Below, one piece after another: positions 59,601 to 64,000 of a stretch of DNA of 64,000 nucleotides (the stretch's first letter is position 1; each line of letters opens with the position of its first letter). The position numbers and the translations under genes are program-made. The notes under the pieces are model-generated. The model did not search any database, was not told the origin of the DNA, and saw nothing but the letters and a program-made list of their open reading frames with translations. This DNA comes from Gonium pectorale (taxonomy: Eukaryota; Chlorophyta; Chlorophyceae; Chlamydomonadales; Volvocaceae): positions 214,489-278,488 of the forward strand of contig LSYV01000040.1 of assembly GCA_001584585.1 (NCBI GenBank), in the 5' to 3' direction.

Positions 59601-62600
59601 GGGAAGAGCTAACGGTCACGGGTCACGGGCTCGCATCCCGCACTCCCTGCGCACTTGTTTATCCAGGCTGCTCTGGAGTCTGCGCATCGCGCCGTGGCGG
59701 TGGAGGCGGCGGAGCGGGGCTGGGGCAGCGCCTCCACCTCGGCCGTTGTCAGCGAGGCGGAGAGCACGGACGTCGAGTCGCCCGCCAGGTACCAATCGGT
59801 GACCTGTGGCTGCGCAAGTTTCTGTTTCGTTGCGCCTCCAGGCATTTCACCTGCTCATCATGCGCTTTACGTTCAACCCGCAGGCGCAGCCGCAGCGCAA
59901 CGCCGCCGGTAACACCTCCGCGCCGTCGCGCTCCCGGGACTGAACCACTGTCGCCCTCTGGCCGGGCTGCCGGCGCCGCCAACAACGCAGCAGCGGCGAT
60001 GGCGGCCTCCCCGCGGCCCCCGACCGCGCCTATCGCGGTGCCTCAGCGCCCCAGTGCGGGGCCGGCTGGTGGAGCTGCGGCCATGACCACTCCATCGCCG
60101 CTGTCGGCCAGTCCCAGGTGTGTAGCGTTCTGCGATGCGACTATACGCTCAAACGGGTCGAGGCCAACCTTCTGGCGACCCTTTGGGAGGGCACCGGGCT
60201 TTCTCTCCCTAGGCACGTGGCACGGGCTGGTCGCGATGGTGTTGACGGTTCGGATCGCGCCTGGGAGTTCTGGGCATTCGTATGTGCCTCGGGCAGTGTT
60301 ATTTGGGGCTTTTCGTTGGGGCATGGGCCGGCGCGCGCTCCCCCCAAGTCCATTTTTGGTGACCCTCCGCGACTCTTGGGCACCCTGTACTGCACTGCCC
60401 TCCATTGCGCGGCACGGCGCTGTGTGCAGGTCACCCGGCGCGCTGGCTGCCGCCTCTCTGCCGCCGGCCGCCCCGCTGGACGCTGCGCTGGTGAGCAACG
60501 CGGCGCTGGTGCACGAGGTGCTGCTGGGAGCCAGTAGCGGCGGCTACAGGTGCGTACGTGCGTGGGTGCGTGGGTGCGTGGGTGCGTGGGTGCGTGGGTG
60601 CGTGGGTGCGTGGGGACACAGCGCTACCAGCCGTGGTGAATACCGCACCGGCTCGTAAGTGCGTTATATGGGTTCCAATATGCGCTGAAGTGGGAGGTAG
60701 TTCTTGTGTTTACGGGATCGTCTTGATGCCCCTTCCCTCAGGCTGTCGTCCTTGGACGCAGAGGCAGCCTGGAGCCGGGCGCTGACTGCAGTGGAAAGGG
60801 TGAGCTGAAGGAGCGCATGTAGTGACACAAGTGCGGGGTGCGTCTGTGATCTTTCTCGCAAATAACTGAAGGGCGCATTGGATTTTGCCGGTGCGCATCA
60901 GTGGAGGGATGTACATGGTAGGTCACTTGTGGGTCCATGGGCCGGGGCCGGCTCAAGCCTAACGGATGCCAATTGTGCTGATGCAATTCGTCATGCACAA
61001 GGTAACGGCCCACACAGTACCAGGTATCGCTGCACACCGTCTGTTCGCCACGGGTGCATCCCCTACCCTTGATAATGGCAGGGCACTGGCGGCCTGTCGG
61101 TGCTGCCGCCAGGGCCGGACCTCGAGGAACTGCAGGCAATGGATCAGGAGCAGATCGTGCAAGCTCTACGTGGCAGGTACGTTGCGCAATAGGGGAGTGC
61201 CCTACTGCTCTCCAGTGTACCGCAGTCTGCCTCCTGGTCGCCGAGTAGAATCCAAAGGCGCCTTTTTGCCCCCGCTGAAAAAGCGTTACAGTAACCCCCC
61301 GGCGCTGGGGGACCCGGCCTGCCACCGGGACATAACTGCGAGACTACGAACAGCAAGGCAGCACCAGCAGAAAGACCAGGCCATGAAACATGGGCCTAGT
61401 GGTTCACCCAGTCAGGGGCCCCGTGGCTGGGCATGTTAAAAGCCCACACACGGGCCGTGCACAATAGAGGCCCGCCATCCAACAAGTCCAACCATGTCTG
61501 CAGAGACAACTAAACCGCGCCATCGCGGAGCCGGTCCCGACCACGAGTGGCAAAAAGCACATACCGGTCGACAGGCCCACGCACAGGTATCAAGCGAGGA
61601 GGCAAAGAAGAACGGGCAAGAAAACGGGCAAGGAGAGCGAGGGAGACCAATGCGTTCGCTCCGCGCAGTGCAAGCGTCCAGCCACGACCCGCAGGAAGGG
61701 GTGCCCAGCAGACACACCGTCCCAGCCTTTCCGCGGCAATCCAAGGCCAGCGAAGTCTAGCAGCAGGGACCGAAACCTCACCAGCACGCCCGACTGCATC
61801 GCAGCGAGGACAGCGGCAGCCGAACCCGGGCCGGAAGGGGCGAGCAGCCGACGCGCCGCCCACTCCAGGCTATTGAGCACCGCCTGCACAACCACATCCC
61901 TCACACATCCCACCACCTGACCCTCGACTGGCGTGACACCCAGCCAGAGGTGCGATCGCTGCACCGGACAGCAGCACCGGTCCTCTACCACAGCACGCAC
62001 CCCGACGGCTATGGGGCCGGCCCAGAAGTGGTGCCTGCGCGAGGAGGCCTCAGCCTCCACGGCCCCACAGGCACACCGCTCCCGCGGCACTGTGGGCAAG
62101 TGCGAATTACCCGGCATCGGAACCCCGTCAACGGCCAGCCGCCAGAACACCGCCTTGTGCTTGGGCTCCCACTTGACTTGGCGCCAGAGGCGTGGGAAGT
62201 CAGGACGAAGGGAGGCGAGGTCGGCGGACGGGGCCACCGCCCCGGGCGGTAGTCCAAAAGCCTGCCGGACGTACACAGCATGGCAGCCCCCCTACTGCTG
62301 CGCCAGGTCCCCATGCTGCAGCTGGGTGCCGGCCCTGACCGTAACGGTCCTGCGAGACTTATGGGGGTTCGGGCGGAGCGGAGCGGCAGTACCGGAGGGG
62401 CGCCATACAGGGAAAAGGCGCAAATTTCCCGCGTGTTCGCAAGGCGCATCGCCGTGTCTTCGGACAGCCGCCAGCCCAGGCAAGGGAGGAGGAGGGCAGC
62501 AACCTCGTCCGGGGAATATGGGGAGGGGGGGGGGCAGGCGGCGGACCAGGCACCGCGAGGCGATCCAGGGTGAGGGGGCCGGCAGCGATCCAGGCCGGGG

Positions 62601-64000
62601 AGATGTTGGAGAAAAGGGACGAGACAGCTGCACGCGCGTTGGCGCGGTCCTGCAGGGCGCCGTGCGCGACACCGGAGGGCGCGCAGACAGACAGACTTCG
62701 TTACAGTACCCCCGACGCTGGGGGACCCGGCCTGCCACCGGGAAATTACTGCGAAAGTACGGGCAGCAAGGCAGCACCAGCAGGCAAACCAAGCCATGAA
62801 ACAGTGGCCGAGTGCAGACAGACAGACAAACTTTCACACAAAAACAGCTCACACGTTCAGAACGCATGAGCTCAGGGTGATATCAGATCCTGGGTTCGAG
62901 GCAAGCCGGGGGACGTAGCGCTTCCCTGTAACCCATGTGGAGGCTGATGTTGCGGAGATGTGCATGATTCTTCCGGTCTAGCAGCCTGCGTCGAGGGCGT
63001 GTCCTCTCTGAGCGCACAGTCGGCAACGGGGCCTCCCTGACGGGGGATCCTCGTGGCTGCATGGATAGCCTGGCACCGCGTGAGGCAGGAAACTGAGCAG
63101 CGAAAACGGGCAGCTGCGCGCGGCAGAAGGATCGCATGCCTGAGTGGGCGGCTAGGCCACCCGGAAGGTCCTCTGCGGATCGACCAACGTTTTTGCACAA
63201 GTAGGCAATCGAACCTCGTACAGTCTCAGCCCCTCATGGAGCCTCCCCTTGTCCGACACTTGTGCAACGAATGAATCCGCCGTAAAGAATCGGTGGCGTG
63301 CGCTTACTGTCGTGTGCCTCACCAAAACTTTCACTCTATCAAACCCAACACGTCCGCGGAGAACCAAAGCACGGGTTCACTCCCATCTTTGCTTTACTCT
63401 ACTTGGACTCCTGAACTGCTGCCCACCTCAGGACCGCCGCAATTGCGGAATGCGCGTTCTGGGACAACGTCGCCGCCAGCTTGGAGGCGGCTCTGCAGGC
63501 CGATGGCGCCGAGGGGCTGGCCTCCCAGGCAGCGGGCACAACCCGCATCCCGGCGCCCGCCCGGCGCTTCGCGTCCCTGCTGTCGCCGCTACTGGCGGAA
63601 GTGGCTTCGGACGTGGCGTCAGTCATGGGGAGCTCGCAGCAGCAGCAGGTGCATGCACGCAGCTGCGAGGGGTGGTCGTGATTTGGTGTGTGTGTGGTGT
63701 GAGCCAATAATCTGCTCCCCACGCCCGTCTCCAAGAAGACCGGAGCCGTTTTTAGCTTCGTGCCGAAGCACGGACGGGCTGGGAGCATGTAGGGCGCATG
63801 GAGTACCGCGCCGAATTCCAGACTTGACGCCATTTGCGTTGTCATATCCCTGCTGCTATTTCACCCTTCTAGGCCGCCGCACTGCGCGCTGAGTTCGGGG
63901 ACTCGGCTCTCCGCTCAGCAATGGAGGCTGCCGCTGCAGAGACCGCCGCTGCGGTCGTCGCCTCTGCGAGTTCAGCCACTGGGCCCGCAGCAGCTTCCGC
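53674..64000 (+). CDS. TCP11: TCP11 (T-complex 11) family protein, 3' end outside window
   Basis: Exons 53674-53877, 54220-54303, 54546-54782, 55050-55178, 55492-55563, 55684-55797, 56063-56191, 56367-56438, 56587-57390, 57594-57858, 58133-58498, 58698-58786, 59000-59101, 59370-59459, 59667-59788, 59884-60117, 60430-60549, 60742-60799, 61082-61176, 63432-63648 and 63873 onward; phases agree over 1243 codons. Residues about 70-370 are charged helices (AARERREERR type), as in plant TCP11. RRLQAGWRAFVSCHKTTRNL and the TCP11 domain follow: PPRVLLCAFMVVRHPEVVFS, LLVAFDDAWLRYLDQFVAWK, ALETSMLRKC, LLRERVAKLGGEAGLERLQ and, after a 2.3-kb intron, IAECAFWDNVAASLEAAL. Mammalian TCP11 acts in sperm flagella; its algal role is unknown. 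Three introns appear to use GC donors. Exons 4 and 7 are duplicates. Confidence 0.93.
55050..55178 (+). repeat. Duplicated TCP11 exon, copy 1
   Basis: This 129-bp exon encodes 43 residues (AASQERSITG... to ...ERAGSK). It matches 56063-56191 with three mismatches on reading. All three are silent (GAG/GAA, CGG/AGG, GCG/GCC). Confidence 0.93.
56063..56191 (+). repeat. Duplicated TCP11 exon, copy 2
   Basis: Second copy of the 129-bp exon, protein-identical to the first. The following exons (55492-55563 and 56367-56438) are both 72 bp, and the exons before each copy share RSDHELV(M/I)(N/D)RL, so a multi-exon cassette was duplicated. Confidence 0.93.
60550..60616. repeat. Octamer minisatellite TGCGTGGG in TCP11 intron
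   Basis: Seven nearly perfect copies of the 8-mer TGCGTGGG, starting at the splice donor after exon 60430-60549. The array is next to a real donor and itself contains many GTGCGT donor-like strings. Confidence 0.93.
61284..62809 (-). mobile_element. Degenerate non-LTR retrotransposon piece in TCP11 intron
   Basis: The minus strand carries an open frame (62276-61590) with AVFWRLAVDGVPMPGNSHLP followed by RCACG, then RRHHFWAGPIA. This resembles the Cys/His zinc knuckle (zf-RVT) after reverse transcriptase in L1-like elements of volvocine algae. Further coding-like pieces upstream on the same strand sit in other frames (GWRLSEDTAMRLANTREICA near 62410-62480), so the element is frame-shifted and 5'-truncated. 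No reverse transcriptase core is present. Block A repeats (61284-61396 and 62684-62809) lie at both ends in the same orientation, and block B (61401-61595) lies inside the 3' end. It is antisense to the host gene, between exons 61082-61176 and 63432-63648. Confidence 0.7.

Noticed and set aside
62888..62910. GGTTCGAG string suggesting a tRNA T-loop
   Set aside because: The flanking bases do not pair as a T-stem, and no acceptor or anticodon arm is present.
1..64000. CRISPR array, prophage or bacterial operon
   Set aside because: The direct repeats are minisatellites without spacers, and the genes have introns and eukaryotic families.

Overview
The window looks like nuclear DNA from a flagellated green alga, most likely Chlamydomonadales (the Chlamydomonas/Volvox group). 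It is GC-rich, and its genes are broken into many short exons by GT-AG introns with G|GTGAG/GTGCG donors and pyrimidine-CAG acceptors. Glutamine, alanine and proline runs are common, and TGTAA-type poly(A) signals follow several genes. Several products are specific to cilia. I rebuilt the gene models by hand from splice sites. In nearly every gene the reading phase stays consistent across all introns, which is the main support for the models. The few places where it does not are stated.

Layout, left to right. 1-1949 (-): secreted expansin-like protein whose 3' end lies outside the window, with two heptamer minisatellites in introns. 2315-4155 (-): GrpE nucleotide-exchange factor with a long acidic N-terminal part. 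4277-9914 (-): large organelle-targeted alpha-solenoid (OPR/RAP-like) protein rich in polyglutamine. Its last exon may splice straight into the GrpE exons, giving one fused gene. 11907-24022 (+): a 36-exon RPGRIP1/RPGRIP1L-type transition-zone protein with EF-hands, coiled coils and three C2 domains. 24.0-27.2 kb: repeats and a gene fragment. 27262-28954 (-): PHOSPHO-type HAD phosphatase. 29141-32312 (+): ankyrin-RING protein, a probable E3 ligase, starting almost back to back with the phosphatase. 32.3-35.8 kb: no gene recognised. 35815-37054 (-): bZIP transcription factor. 37.1-40.8 kb: repeats and an assembly gap with duplicated flanks. 40827-41902 (-): unknown protein. 42451-46220 (-): protein resembling microtubule-associated flagellar proteins. 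47468-53273 (-): IC97/CASC1 (DNAI7), an inner-arm dynein subunit. 53674 to beyond 64000 (+): TCP11-family protein with an internal exon-cassette duplication and a degenerate non-LTR retrotransposon in one intron.

Three or four of the roughly eleven genes (RPGRIP1L-like, IC97, the flagellar-type protein and perhaps TCP11) point to cilia. IC97 and TCP11 share a 400-bp divergent promoter. The GrpE and solenoid genes point to chloroplast or mitochondrial proteostasis and RNA work. The ankyrin-RING, bZIP and phosphatase genes are ordinary housekeeping or regulatory functions. No rRNA, tRNA, CRISPR or viral gene was recognised.
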